Shown here: positions 8,661-16,609 of the stretch, piece by piece
Layout: every line of letters begins with the position of its first letter
How positions within the stretch are numbered: position 1 is the stretch's first letter
Assembly: GCF_018308945.1 (NCBI RefSeq)
Contig: NZ_CP070501.1
Location: 1,240,001 to 1,304,000 of the forward strand
Source: Agrococcus sp. Marseille-Q4369
GTDB lineage: Bacteria; Actinomycetota; Actinomycetes; Actinomycetales; Microbacteriaceae
Reading direction: 5' to 3'
DNA: 64,000 bases
Program-made: the position numbers and the translations under genes
Notes under the pieces: generated by a model
The model's database searches: none
Told to the model about the DNA's origin: nothing
What the model saw: only the letters and a program-made list of their open reading frames with translations

Positions 8661-9119
8661 GTGCAGCACCGCCCCCTCGCCGCAGCCGCCGCAGCCGCAG
8701 TCGTCGTCCTGGCAGCCACCGGCTGCAACCTGCTCACCCCGCAGGCGACGACGATCGAGTACGACCCCTCCGACGGCGTCTCGGGCTCGACCGGCACGGT
8801 CGAGTGGCACAACGCGCTGCTCATCGGCGACCCGGACGGCGACACGCTCAACCTGCTCGTCACCTTCACGAACCCCGGCGAGGCGACCTTCGTCGAGGTG
8901 CGCGTCGACGACGAGGCCGAGGAGGTCCGCGTCGGCCAGGGCACGACGACCTTCGGCTTCCCCGACGGCGAGCAGCTGCTCTTCGAGGTCGGCGAGATCG
9001 AGTTCGGCGGGCTGCGCAACGTCTCGTTCCAGGCCGACGGCGCCGAGCCGACGGGCGTGGGCGTGCCCGTGCACTCGACCGAGTTCCCCGACTACGCGGA
9101 CTTCGGCCCGGCCGAGTAG
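8661..9119 (+). CDS. Small conserved lipoprotein
   Basis: This 152-residue protein starts at GTG 8661 after an AAGGG ribosome binding site. An Ala/Val-rich signal ends in a lipobox (LAATGC), followed by a soluble beta-rich domain rich in D, E and G. It is divergent from carD, a position where small lipoproteins of unknown function occur in related genomes. No enzyme motif is visible, and its function is unknown. A short hairpin shared with the convergent regX3 follows 11 nt after the stop. Confidence 0.75.
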   Translation: MQHRPLAAAAAAAVVVLAATGCNLLTPQATTIEYDPSDGVSGSTGTVEWHNALLIGDPDGDTLNLLVTFTNPGEATFVEVRVDDEAEEVRVGQGTTTFGFPDGEQLLFEVGEIEFGGLRNVSFQADGAEPTGVGVPVHSTEFPDYADFGPAE

Positions 9120-9130
9120 CCCACCGGGCT

Positions 9131-9148
9131 CAGACCCGAAGGGGTCTG
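9131..9148. terminator. Bidirectional hairpin between lipoprotein gene and regX3
   Basis: A 7-bp perfect stem CAGACCC-gaag-GGGTCTG sits between two convergent genes. The same AGACCC-GAA-GGGTCT core followed by CGCCCTA recurs at 11949-11974. Confidence 0.65.
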
Positions 9149-9152
9149 CGCC

Positions 9153-9851
9153 CTACGCTCCAGCGCGGAGCTCGAAGCGGTAGCCGAGGCCTCGCAGCGT
9201 CACGAGCTGCGTCGGGCTCGAGGGCTGCTCCTCGATCTTCGCCCGCAGCCGCTTGATGTGCACGTCGAGCGTCTTCGTGTCGCCGAAGTAGTCGCTCCCC
9301 CATACCCGGTCGATGAGCTGCCCCCGCGTGAGCACGCGGCCGGCGTTGCGCATGAGGTACTCGAGCAGCTCGAACTCGCGCAGCGGCATCGCCACCTCCG
9401 CCCCGTCGACCGTGACGGTGTGGCTGTCGGCGTCGAGCCGCACGCGCCCCACCTCGACGACCGAGTCGTCGTCCGCGTCCTCCTCCTCGGCTGCGCGGCG
9501 ACGGAGGACGGCGCGGATGCGCGCCACGAGCTCGCGGGTCGAGTACGGCTTCGTGACGTAGTCGTCGGCACCGAGCTCGAGCCCGACGATCGTGTCGACC
9601 TCCGAGTCCTTCGCCGTCAGCATGATGATCGGCACCTTTGAGGTGCGGCGCACGTGCCGGCACACGTCGGTGCCGCTGCGCCCCGGGAGCATGACGTCGA
9701 GCAGGATGAGGTCGGCACCTTCCCGCTCGAAGCGCTCGACCGCCGCGTTTCCGTCGGCCGCGTGCGCCGTCTCGTACCCCTCGAGCTCGAGCAGGTAGGC
9801 GAGCGGCTCGGCGAGCGCGAGCTCGTCCTCGACGATCAGGATGCGCGTCAT
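9153..9851 (-). CDS. regX3: Phosphate response regulator RegX3 (OmpR/PhoB family)
   Basis: The 232-residue regulator has a receiver domain with acidic pocket VEDE at 7-10, phosphoacceptor D52 (ILLDVMLPG) and the lysine of YVTKPYS. A C-terminal winged helix follows (REFELLEYL, RVWGSDYFGDTKTLDVHIKRLRAK). It is the partner of SenX3 and controls phosphate-starvation genes in actinobacteria. The expected binding sites are GTTCACC direct repeats, which occur upstream of pstS and of the secreted nuclease in this window. Its ATG overlaps the senX3 TGA (ATGA), so translation is coupled. Confidence 0.94.
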   Translation of the reverse strand: MTRILIVEDELALAEPLAYLLELEGYETAHAADGNAAVERFEREGADLILLDVMLPGRSGTDVCRHVRRTSKVPIIMLTAKDSEVDTIVGLELGADDYVTKPYSTRELVARIRAVLRRRAAEEEDADDDSVVEVGRVRLDADSHTVTVDGAEVAMPLREFELLEYLMRNAGRVLTRGQLIDRVWGSDYFGDTKTLDVHIKRLRAKIEEQPSSPTQLVTLRGLGYRFELRAGA

Positions 9852-10996
9852 GCAGTCTCCTCGCGGGCAGGCGTCTCGGCGACGGGCAGTCGCAGGGTGA
9901 ACGTCGAGCCCTGACCCGGGCGCGACCAGAGGGTGACCTCGCCGCCGTGGCTCACGGCGACGTGCTTCACGATACTGAGGCCGAGGCCCGTGCCGCCCGT
10001 GACGCGGCTGCGCGCGGGGTCGACGCGGTAGAAGCGCTCGAACACCCGCTCGCGGTCCTCCTGCGCGATGCCGACGCCCTTGTCGGTCACCGCGATCTCG
10101 ACCACCCCGTCGACGACGCGCACGCCGATGCCGACGTGCGTCGCCTCCGGCGAGTACTGCACGGCGTTCGCCACGAGGTTCTGCACCGCCATCGTGACGA
10201 GCTCGGCCGAGCCGAGCACCTCGGCGTCCTCGAGCACGCGCGTCACCACGCGCATCCGCTTCGCATCCGCGAGCACGCGCGTGCGGTCGACCGCGACGTC
10301 GATGACCTCGGTGATCCCGACGAGCTCCGGCTGGTCGAGCGGGTCGTCGGCCTGGATGCGCGAGAGCTCGATGAGCTCCTTCGTCATGCGGCCGAGCCGA
10401 TCCGCCTCGAGCTGCATGCGCTGCGCGAACGCGCGCACGCGATCGGGATCCTCGGCGGCCGCCTCGATCGCCTCGGCGAGCACCGCGACGGCGCCGATGG
10501 GGGTCTTGAGCTCGTGGCTCACGTTGGCGACGAAGTCGCGCCGCACACCCGCGAGCCGCAGCTCCTCGGTGCGGTCGGCGGCGAGCACGAGCATGAAGCG
10601 GTTGCCGAGCGGGGCGACGCGCACGCGCAGGTGCAGCTCGGTGCCGACGCCGATGCGGCCGCGGCGGTGCACGAGGTCGAGCACCTCCTCGTGCCCCGTG
10701 CGCCATACGCGACGCACCGCCTCGAGGATGTCGTGGCTGCGCAGCGCGCGCCCGTCGACGAGGTCGAGCGTCACGGCGCCGGGCGACGAGAGCAGCACCT
10801 GGTTGGAGCCGTCGAGCACGACGCCCGCCGACTCGAGCACGTCGACCATCGCGGCGATGCCGTCGGGGACGGGCTCGCTCGCGATCGCCATCACCTGGCG
10901 TCCGCGCTGCGCGGCGATGCCGAGCAGATGCACCGAGAGCGCTCCCAGACCGAAGCCCAGCAGGAGCGCCAGGAGCACGTACCACGACGCATCCAC
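9848..10996 (-). CDS. senX3: Sensor histidine kinase SenX3
   Basis: This 382-residue membrane kinase has an N-terminal hydrophobic segment (about 5-28), a PAS-like region, and a HisKA domain with phosphoacceptor H161 in NVSHELKTPIGAV. The ATPase domain shows N box NLVANAVQYS, G1 DKGVGI and G2 GGTGLGLSIVKHV. It phosphorylates RegX3 and, by analogy with mycobacteria, takes its phosphate signal through PhoU and the Pst transporter, because it has almost no extracellular domain. The GTG start is 6 nt after a TACGAT -10, so the operon mRNA is probably leaderless. phoU is divergent. Confidence 0.94.
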   Translation of the reverse strand: MDASWYVLLALLLGFGLGALSVHLLGIAAQRGRQVMAIASEPVPDGIAAMVDVLESAGVVLDGSNQVLLSSPGAVTLDLVDGRALRSHDILEAVRRVWRTGHEEVLDLVHRRGRIGVGTELHLRVRVAPLGNRFMLVLAADRTEELRLAGVRRDFVANVSHELKTPIGAVAVLAEAIEAAAEDPDRVRAFAQRMQLEADRLGRMTKELIELSRIQADDPLDQPELVGITEVIDVAVDRTRVLADAKRMRVVTRVLEDAEVLGSAELVTMAVQNLVANAVQYSPEATHVGIGVRVVDGVVEIAVTDKGVGIAQEDRERVFERFYRVDPARSRVTGGTGLGLSIVKHVAVSHGGEVTLWSRPGQGSTFTLRLPVAETPAREETA

Positions 10997-11002
10997 GCCC
11001 CC

Positions 11003-11008
11003 ATCGTA
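11003..11008 (-). promoter_or_regulatory. senX3-regX3 -10 hexamer TACGAT, predicted leaderless
   Basis: TACGAT, then GGGGGC, then the GTG start of senX3. The spacing leaves no room for a leader or a ribosome binding site. No convincing PHO box was found in this 149-bp divergent region. Confidence 0.6.
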
Positions 11009-11145
11009 GCCAGCGCGACGCGCGGCTCCCGCGGTTCAGCGGCTGGACACCGCCCGGTAACCTGGCCCCAGGACACTGGCAGTCCGTACCGTGCCACTGC
11101 CGCTCGACGCCGTCGAGCGTCGACGCACCGAAGGAGCAGGAGCAA

Positions 11146-11853
11146 ATGCGCGACGTCTTCCAGCAGGAGCTCGCCGAGGTGCAGGAGCGCCTCGTCGACA
11201 TCGCCAACCACGTCGTGGTCTCGATCGAGTCGGCCGTGCGCGCCTTCGGCGACTCGAACGTGCAGCTCGCCGAGCAGGTGATCGCGACCGACCCGATCAT
11301 CGACGACAAGGCGTCGGCGCTCGACGAGCTCGCGATCAACATCATCGCCCGCCAGTCGCCCGTCGCCCGCGACCTGCGCATCACCGTCTCGGCGCTGCGC
11401 ATCTCGGCGTCGCTCGAGCGCATGGGCGACCTCGCGCGCCACATCGCGCTGCTCGCCCGCTACCGCTTCCCGATGAACGTCGTGCCCGACTCGCTCGCGC
11501 CCACGTTCGCCGAGATGGGCGCGAAGGACATCGAGATCGCGAAGCTGCTGCGCGACCTGCTCGAGACGCAGGACCTCGCGCTCGCCGAGCAGATCGAGCA
11601 GGCCGACGAGATCGTCGACCAGCTGCACCGCGACGTCTTCGCGCACGTGCTCGGCACCGAGTGGCAGGGCGCGGCGCATACGACGGTGGATGCGACGCTC
11701 GCGAGCCGGTACCACGAGCGCTTCGCAGACCACGGCGTGAGCATCGCGAAGAAGGTCAAGTACCTCGCGACCGGCGACTGGGTCGGCGACGAGGACCCGC
11801 ACCCGGAGATGGCGCCCGAGCCGGTGCAGCCCGCCGCGCCGACCGAGGGCTGA
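11146..11853 (+). CDS. phoU: Phosphate signalling protein PhoU
   Basis: The 235-residue all-helical protein begins MRDVFQQELAEVQERLVDIA and has the two PhoU repeats with metal-binding E/D stretches (MGDLARHIA, EQIEQADEIVDQLH). PhoU links the Pst transporter to the SenX3 kinase and represses the Pho response when phosphate is ample. The start has a good GAAGGAGCAGGAG ribosome binding region. It is divergent from senX3-regX3 and separated from pstSCAB by about 10 kb. The acidic C-terminal tail is extra to the fold. Three hairpins follow the stop. Confidence 0.94.
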   Translation: MRDVFQQELAEVQERLVDIANHVVVSIESAVRAFGDSNVQLAEQVIATDPIIDDKASALDELAINIIARQSPVARDLRITVSALRISASLERMGDLARHIALLARYRFPMNVVPDSLAPTFAEMGAKDIEIAKLLRDLLETQDLALAEQIEQADEIVDQLHRDVFAHVLGTEWQGAAHTTVDATLASRYHERFADHGVSIAKKVKYLATGDWVGDEDPHPEMAPEPVQPAAPTEG

Positions 11854-11866
11854 CGCCGCCACGAGA

Positions 11867-11974
11867 GATGGGCCCGACCGCAGCAGTCGGGCCCATCCTC
11901 GTCTCGGCTCCTACCGAGGCCCGGGACGGGCCTCGGCGCTGGGGTCGCGGCGGAGACCCGAAAGGGTCTCCGCC
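11867..11974. terminator. Three stacked hairpins between phoU and gpmA
   Basis: Three perfect stems stand in series: 12 bp at 11867-11897 (GATGGGCCCGAC arms), 9 bp at 11914-11936 (CCGAGGCCC arms) and 11 bp with a GAAA loop at 11949-11974 (GGCGGAGACCC arms). The genes converge, so the first probably serves phoU and the last gpmA. Confidence 0.75.
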
Positions 11975-12730
11975 CTAAGCTCCACCGCGCTTTCCCTGCG
12001 CAGCGACCGCGGCCGCACCCGCAGCCGCCGCCTCGGGGTCGAGGTACTCGCCCGGCGCGACGGGCATGTTGTCGTCGCCGAGGCGGTAGAGCAGCGGGAT
12101 GCCCGTGGGGATGTTGAGCGCCGCGATGTCGTCGTCGGAGATCTTGTCGAGGTGCTTCACGAGCGCGCGCAGCGAGTTGCCGTGGGCGGTGACGAGCACC
12201 GTCTTCCCGGCCTCGAGGTCCTTCGTGATCGTCGACTCCCAGTAGGGCAGGAAGCGCTCGATGACGTCCTTGAGGCACTCGGTGCGGGGCATCTCGCCGT
12301 CGATGTCGGCGTAGCGCGGGTCGCCCGCCTGCGAGTACTCGTTGTCGTCGGCGATCGCGGGCGGGGGCGTGTCGAACGAGCGGCGCCAGATCATGAACTT
12401 CTCCTCGCCGTACTGCTCGAGGGTCTCCGCCTTGTCCTTGCCCTGCAGGTCGCCGTAGTGGCGCTCGTTGAGGCGCCACGAGCGGTGCACGGGGATCCAC
12501 GAGCGGTCAGCCGCGTCGAGGGCGATGTTCGCCGTCTGGATCGCGCGCGTCAGCAGCGACGTGTAGAGCACGTCGGGCAGCACGTCGCGCTCGCGCAGCA
12601 GCTCGCCGCCGCGCTTGGCCTCCTCCTCGCCCTTCGGCGTGAGCCGCACGTCGACCCAGCCGGTGAAGAGGTTCTTCTCGTTCCAGGTGGACTGGCCGTG
12701 GCGGAGCAGGATGAGGGTGCGCTCGGTCAT
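11975..12730 (-). CDS. gpmA: 2,3-bisphosphoglycerate-dependent phosphoglycerate mutase
   Basis: This 251-residue cytoplasmic enzyme has the phosphohistidine motif [10 protein letters not shown] (H11), [11 protein letters not shown], the RRSFDTPPP region and [15 protein letters not shown] with the second catalytic histidine. It interconverts 3- and 2-phosphoglycerate in glycolysis. The length fits the family (about 250), with an added Ala/Gly-rich tail. The ATG is 6 nt after TAGGCT, so a leaderless transcript is likely. It lies convergent to phoU with strong terminators between. Confidence 0.95.
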   Translation of the reverse strand: MTERTLILLRHGQSTWNEKNLFTGWVDVRLTPKGEEEAKRGGELLRERDVLPDVLYTSLLTRAIQTANIALDAADRSWIPVHRSWRLNERHYGDLQGKDKAETLEQYGEEKFMIWRRSFDTPPPAIADDNEYSQAGDPRYADIDGEMPRTECLKDVIERFLPYWESTITKDLEAGKTVLVTAHGNSLRALVKHLDKISDDDIAALNIPTGIPLLYRLGDDNMPVAPGEYLDPEAAAAGAAAVAAQGKRGGA

Positions 12731-12736
12731 GCCGCC

Positions 12737-12742
12737 AGCCTA
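12737..12742 (-). promoter_or_regulatory. gpmA -10 hexamer TAGGCT, predicted leaderless
   Basis: TAGGCT is followed by GGCGGC and the gpmA ATG. The hexamer overlaps the TAG stop of the upstream DUF3626-like gene. Confidence 0.5.
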
Positions 12743-13564
12743 ACCCGGTGCGCGATGCCCGAACCGGGCGATGAGGTGCCAGACGCGCTTGACCGCCTGC
12801 GGGTCACGGCCCTCGGCCGCCTCGCCCAGGATGCGCGCGTCGATGCGGCCGTCGACCGCGAGCTCCACGGCGAGCGTGAGCGCGTCGATGCCGCGATACG
12901 CCTCGAGCTCCTCGATGCGATCGACCTCGAGCTCGAGCCCCGGGTGCCACGCGACCGGCACGCCGAGCTCGGCGGCGACGCGCTCGAGCTCCGTGCCCCG
13001 GAACGACGGGTCGAGCACGAGCCGCCGGGCGTCGCGGGCGATCTCCAGGCCGCCGTGCACGTGCGCCTCGACGTAGTCGTCGAGCGGGTCGAGCGCCGAC
13101 GCATCCGCGAGCGCGAGCAGGTCGCCCGCGCGCTCGGGCGTGCCGAAGCGCTCGGGCTCGGCGACCGAGTCGGGCCAGCAGAGCGTCACGCGCGGCCACG
13201 CGCTGCGCGCGACCTCGAGCCACGACGAGCCGAAGCGGATCGCGCCGCCCGTCTCGCGCCGCCGGTGCTCGACCGCGCCGTAGACCGGCCGCTCGTCGGG
13301 CGCCGCGTCGTCGTAGGCGCCGCCGAAGATGCGCGACTCCCACCGCCACCGGTCGCCGCCCGGATGCGCGGTGAGACCCCCGTTCGAGATGCCGGTGGAG
13401 AACTGCGAGCGGTAGGCGCCCTCGACCGCGATGCGCTCGAGCACGCTCTCGCCGCCGATCCGGCGATCGGGGTGGAAGTGCACGGTGATGCGCGCGTCGG
13501 CGGGGAGCGGCCCGCCGCTCGAGCGCGACGCGACGTGGTCGACCGCCCGGCGCCACGCATCCAT
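12740..13564 (-). CDS. DUF3626-like protein
   Basis: This 274-residue protein resembles the actinobacterial DUF3626 family: ITVHFHPDR near the N-terminus, QFSTGISNGGLTAHPGG, RIFGGAYD, and a central region with EAHVHGGLEIARDA. The histidine-rich H-x-H and E/H pattern suggests a metal-dependent hydrolase-like site, but no function is established. I chose ATG 13564 (MDAWRRAVDHV), which has a TACGGT -10 seven nt upstream. A longer GTG-initiated form six codons earlier is possible. It precedes gpmA and is divergent from a methyltransferase gene. Confidence 0.75.
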   Translation of the reverse strand: MDAWRRAVDHVASRSSGGPLPADARITVHFHPDRRIGGESVLERIAVEGAYRSQFSTGISNGGLTAHPGGDRWRWESRIFGGAYDDAAPDERPVYGAVEHRRRETGGAIRFGSSWLEVARSAWPRVTLCWPDSVAEPERFGTPERAGDLLALADASALDPLDDYVEAHVHGGLEIARDARRLVLDPSFRGTELERVAAELGVPVAWHPGLELEVDRIEELEAYRGIDALTLAVELAVDGRIDARILGEAAEGRDPQAVKRVWHLIARFGHRAPG

Positions 13565-13571
13565 GCCCGTC

Positions 13572-13577
13572 ACCGTA
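13572..13577 (-). promoter_or_regulatory. -10 hexamer TACGGT, predicted leaderless
   Basis: TACGGT is followed by 7 nt and the ATG of the DUF3626-like gene. On the other strand, GACAAT at 13597-13602 stands 6 nt before the GTG of the methyltransferase gene, giving a compact divergent promoter pair. Confidence 0.5.
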
Positions 13578-13608
13578 CCCACGCCCCGACGGGCGCGACA
13601 ATGGTGGG

Positions 13609-14448
13609 GTGGCGAAGCCGACCGGACGCATCACGCGCGGCACGACCGGCGTGAACCGGCTGCGCCGCGTCGACCGCTGGATCGCGGCGCAGCCGGCCGC
13701 GCGCGTGCCGGGCTGCCTCGTCGTCGACCTCGGCTTCGGCGCGAGCGCGACGACGAGCCTCGAGCTGCACGAGCGGCTCTCGCGCGGCAATCCCACGGTC
13801 GAGGTGCTCGGCCTCGAGATCGATCCGGAGCGCGTCGCGCTCGCGACGGCGGAGCTCGAGGCGGCGCGCGCGGCGGGCCCTTCGCGCTACGGGCGCGCGA
13901 TCGCGGCGGATGCGCGGGTGTCGTTCGCGCTCGGCGGCTTCGAGGTGCCGGCGCCGCGGCCGCCGCTCGTGATCCGCGCGATGAACGTGCTGCGGCAGTA
14001 CGACGAGCACGAGGTCGCCGGGCACTGGGCGACGATGCTCGCGCGGCTCGCGCCCGGCGGGCTGCTCGTCGAGGGCACGTCGAACGAGGTCGGGCGGGTG
14101 TGCTCGTGGGTCGCGCTCGACGCCGCGGGGCCGCGCTCGCTCACGATCGCGCTCAAGCTCGACGAGCTCGGCTCGGCGCCGATGGAGGCGCCCTCGGTCG
14201 TCGCCGAGCGGCTGCCGAAGGCGCTCATCCACCGCAACGTGCCGGGCGAGCGCGTGCACGCGCTGCTGACGGACCTCGATCGCGCGTGGGCCTCGCACGC
14301 GCCGCTCGCCGACTTCGGGGCGACGCAGCGGTGGGTCGCGACGGTCGGGCGGATGCGCGACACGGGCTGGCCGGTGAGCGGCGGCCCGGCGCGATGGCGG
14401 CTCGGGGAGCTGACGGTCGCGTGGGAGGCGGTCGCGCCGCTGCCGTGA
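13609..14448 (+). CDS. Class I SAM-dependent methyltransferase-like protein
   Basis: The 279-residue protein begins with basic TGRITRGTTGVNRLRRVDRW, then a Rossmann-type SAM site: VVDLGFGASATTSLEL (motif I), VLGLEIDPERVALA (acidic end of beta 2) and VIRAMNVLRQYDEHEV. A typical catalytic motif that would name the substrate is missing. Close relatives are annotated only as class I methyltransferases next to DUF3626-like genes in actinobacteria. The GTG start is 6 nt after GACAAT. An intergenic repeat array follows its stop. Confidence 0.75.
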   Translation: MAKPTGRITRGTTGVNRLRRVDRWIAAQPAARVPGCLVVDLGFGASATTSLELHERLSRGNPTVEVLGLEIDPERVALATAELEAARAAGPSRYGRAIAADARVSFALGGFEVPAPRPPLVIRAMNVLRQYDEHEVAGHWATMLARLAPGGLLVEGTSNEVGRVCSWVALDAAGPRSLTIALKLDELGSAPMEAPSVVAERLPKALIHRNVPGERVHALLTDLDRAWASHAPLADFGATQRWVATVGRMRDTGWPVSGGPARWRLGELTVAWEAVAPLP

Positions 14449-14492
14449 CCGCACCGGCGGCGCCCGCGATGGCCGCGACGCGCCGTGTGCTC

Positions 14493-14700
14493 CGAGTCGA
14501 CCCGTTCTCGCCGAGCGGAGCCGTTGCAGCAGGTCGGGTCGGCGAGAACGGGTCGAGTCGCTGCGGGAACCGGTCGAGTCGGCGGGAACGGGTCGAGTCG
14601 CTGCGGGAACCGGCGAGTCCATCCCGCGCAATTCGAGAAGCGGGCCCCATCTCGTTTCGCGGACCCGACATATCGGGTCCGCGTGCCGAGAACGGGTCCG
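14493..14700. repeat. Intergenic repeat locus A: 40-bp tandem array plus palindrome
   Basis: This 309-bp gene-free stretch (14449-14757) holds a two-unit tandem repeat with 40-bp period (14541-14580 and 14581-14620) built around GGGTCGAGTCGCTGCGGGAA. An inverted copy of its first part lies at 14495-14516. An 11-bp perfect hairpin, CGCGGACCCGA-cata-TCGGGTCCGCG, lies at 14658-14683 inside weaker outer arms. Related blocks recur at 49388-49450 and 50108-50330. The segment CCGTTGCAGCAGGTC (14521-14535) reappears inverted at 50144-50158. The locus lies between two convergent genes and may also terminate transcription. Confidence 0.8.
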
Positions 14701-14757
14701 TTGAGCCGGGCGCGCGCGGAAGCGCTCCGCGGGCGGATCGGCGGCGCGCGCCGCGCG

Positions 14758-15822
14758 CTACGCGGGAGGCGCCGCGGGGCGGGTCGGCCGCTGCACGGCG
14801 CCGAGCCTCGGCAGCCGCGGCGGCCGGTTCGCGTGGCCCGCGCTCGGCGGCACGAGCACCTGCTGGCCCGCCGCGACGTCGAGGCCCTCGGCGCTGCGCA
14901 CGACGAGGTCGCCGTCGGCGGGCGCCGAGCGCTTCACGACGGCGAGCGCGATCGGACCGAGGTCGTCGTGGATCGCCGCGGACGTCACCTCGCCGACCTC
15001 CTTGTCACCCGCGAGCACGACGTCGCCAGCCGCGACCGGCGCGTTCTGCGAGCCGTCGAGGTGCAGCAGCACCACGCGGCGCGGCGGCGCGCCCAGGTTG
15101 TGCACCTTCGCGACCGTCTCCTGCCCGCGGTAGCAGCCCTTCTGCAGGTGCACCGCCGTCGTCAGCCAGTCGAGCTCGTGCGGGATCGAGCGCTCGTCGA
15201 CCTCCGCGAGGCCGGGCCTGCCCGCGGCGATGCGCAGCGCCTCGGCCGCGAGCGAGCCGACGAAGCGCTCCGGCTCGAGCGCGGCCGCCTCCTCCGGGCT
15301 CAGCACCGACTCCGACCAGCTCCACGGCTCCCCCGTCGGCTCGCCGTAGCGCACGCCGCCGGGCGCGACCTCGGGCCAGCCGTCGAGCCACGCGACGGGG
15401 CCCGCAGGCTCGCCCGCGGTGCCCACGACGACCGCCTCGGGTCGCTCGATCTCCACTTGCTTGAAGAAGCGCATCCGCGTCAGCCACGACTCGAGCGCGT
15501 CGCCGCTGCCGGCATCGACGATCACCCAGAGCGCATCGCCGTCGCGCCGCAGGCGCAGCACGTGCTCGATGCGCCCTTCGGGCGAGAGCACGAGCGTCTC
15601 GCTCGAGGCGCCGTCGGCGAGCGAGACGATCGCCTGGCTCGAGATCGAGTCGAGCCACGGCAGCGCGTCGGGGCCGGTGAGCCGCAGCACGTCGCGCGGC
15701 AGCAGCACGAGCGCGCCGGCCCGCAGCCGGCGCTGCTCGGCCATCGGGTTGCCGACGTGCAGCGGCAGGCCGGTCGACTCGTCGAGCACCGCGCCCGGGA
15801 TGCGCGAGGCGAGCATGCTCAC
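14758..15822 (-). CDS. ygfZ: Folate-binding YgfZ/GcvT-like protein
   Basis: The 354-residue protein shows the YgfZ signature KGCYRGQE (cysteine motif) and the GcvT-like folate-binding fold (LRLTGPDALPWLDSISSQ, DALWVIVDAGSGDALESWL). YgfZ-type proteins assist iron-sulfur enzymes in a folate-dependent manner. The GTG at 15822 overlaps the TGA of the upstream heme-binding gene (GTGA), so coupled translation is likely. An ATG two codons further in is an alternative start. The proline-rich C-terminal 30 residues are extra to the family core. Confidence 0.9.
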   Translation of the reverse strand: MSMLASRIPGAVLDESTGLPLHVGNPMAEQRRLRAGALVLLPRDVLRLTGPDALPWLDSISSQAIVSLADGASSETLVLSPEGRIEHVLRLRRDGDALWVIVDAGSGDALESWLTRMRFFKQVEIERPEAVVVGTAGEPAGPVAWLDGWPEVAPGGVRYGEPTGEPWSWSESVLSPEEAAALEPERFVGSLAAEALRIAAGRPGLAEVDERSIPHELDWLTTAVHLQKGCYRGQETVAKVHNLGAPPRRVVLLHLDGSQNAPVAAGDVVLAGDKEVGEVTSAAIHDDLGPIALAVVKRSAPADGDLVVRSAEGLDVAAGQQVLVPPSAGHANRPPRLPRLGAVQRPTRPAAPPA

Positions 15823-16436
15823 GCCTCGTCGCCGCCCGAAGGGGTCGCGCGCGCGAGCCGGGCCGAGGCGTGGCTCTCGAGCCCGCGGCCGAGCGCCGCG
15901 AGGTCCCACGCCCACAGCAAGTGACCCTCGACGAGCCCGAGCATGCGAGTGGATGCGGTGTGCTCCTTCGCGCTCGCACCTCGCAGCACCGCGTCGGTCG
16001 CGAGGTCGATGCGGGGGCCGGCGATCGTGCCGAGGTAGAGCTCGGCGACGCCCGCGGGGTGGGCGATGAGCGCCTGGATGTCGAACGCGCCGTCGGGGCG
16101 GCGGAGCGACTCGACCGCGTCGAGCGAGCCGAACGCGGGCTCGCCCTCGGGCGGCAGCATGCCGGGGCCCGGGTCGGCCGCCTCCGCGGGGCGGGCGAGG
16201 CGCCAGAAGCCCGACTCGGCCGCGAGCGGCGTCAGCTCGTCATCGAGCATCCACGCGTAGGCCTCGTACGAGAGGTACGGATGCCCGTGGTGGGCGAAGG
16301 AGACGCGCTGGCCGAACTCGTGCTCCACCGTGCGGTCGCCGACCGGGAAGGAGAGCACGCCGGTGCCCTCCCAGTCGCCGACGAGCCACTGGAGCGGGCC
16401 GAGCTCCGGGGGCAGCGTGGGATCGAGCTCGAGCAC
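15819..16436 (-). CDS. FABP-family heme-binding protein (nitrobindin-like)
   Basis: The 205-residue beta-barrel protein has the nitrobindin signature near its N-terminus, GPLQWLVGDWEGTG, followed by EFGQRVSFAHHGHPYLSYEAYAW and a C-terminal heme-ligand segment around STRMLGLVEGHLLWAWDLAA. Relatives bind ferric heme b and react with NO or peroxynitrite; this function is transferred from the family. The start is GTG 16436, 4 nt after the stop of a 40-residue membrane-protein gene. It is translationally coupled to ygfZ downstream. Confidence 0.85.
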   Translation of the reverse strand: MLELDPTLPPELGPLQWLVGDWEGTGVLSFPVGDRTVEHEFGQRVSFAHHGHPYLSYEAYAWMLDDELTPLAAESGFWRLARPAEAADPGPGMLPPEGEPAFGSLDAVESLRRPDGAFDIQALIAHPAGVAELYLGTIAGPRIDLATDAVLRGASAKEHTASTRMLGLVEGHLLWAWDLAALGRGLESHASARLARATPSGGDEA

Positions 16437-16440
16437 CGCG

Positions 16441-16563
16441 CTAGCGCTGGCCCTTGAAGAGGTTGCGGATGACCACGTAGGAGACGCCGAGGATCGCGAT
16501 CATGGCGAGCCCGAGCAGACCGAGGTAGAAGATCTCGAAGGCGATGATGGGGATGGCGTCCAT
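16441..16563 (-). CDS. 40-residue single-pass membrane protein
   Basis: A short ORF of 41 codons lies 4 nt before the heme-binding protein gene. The product starts MDAIPIIAFEIFYLGLLGLA, continues hydrophobic to about residue 33, and ends with RNLFKGQR, a positive tail that predicts an N-out or short cytoplasmic-tail topology. It is too short for most gene callers. The tight spacing on both sides (46 nt after the upstream gene, 4 nt before the next) argues that it is real and in the operon. No function is known. Confidence 0.6.
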   Translation of the reverse strand: MDAIPIIAFEIFYLGLLGLAMIAILGVSYVVIRNLFKGQR

Positions 16564-16609
16564 GGCTCGATCCTACCCCCGCACCCCGAGCCCGCGCGGG
16601 CGCCGGGCG

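Noticed and set aside
14541-14620. Two 40-bp direct repeats that could suggest a CRISPR array
   Set aside because: The units are contiguous with no spacers, only two copies exist, and no cas genes are in the window. They belong to a dispersed intergenic repeat.
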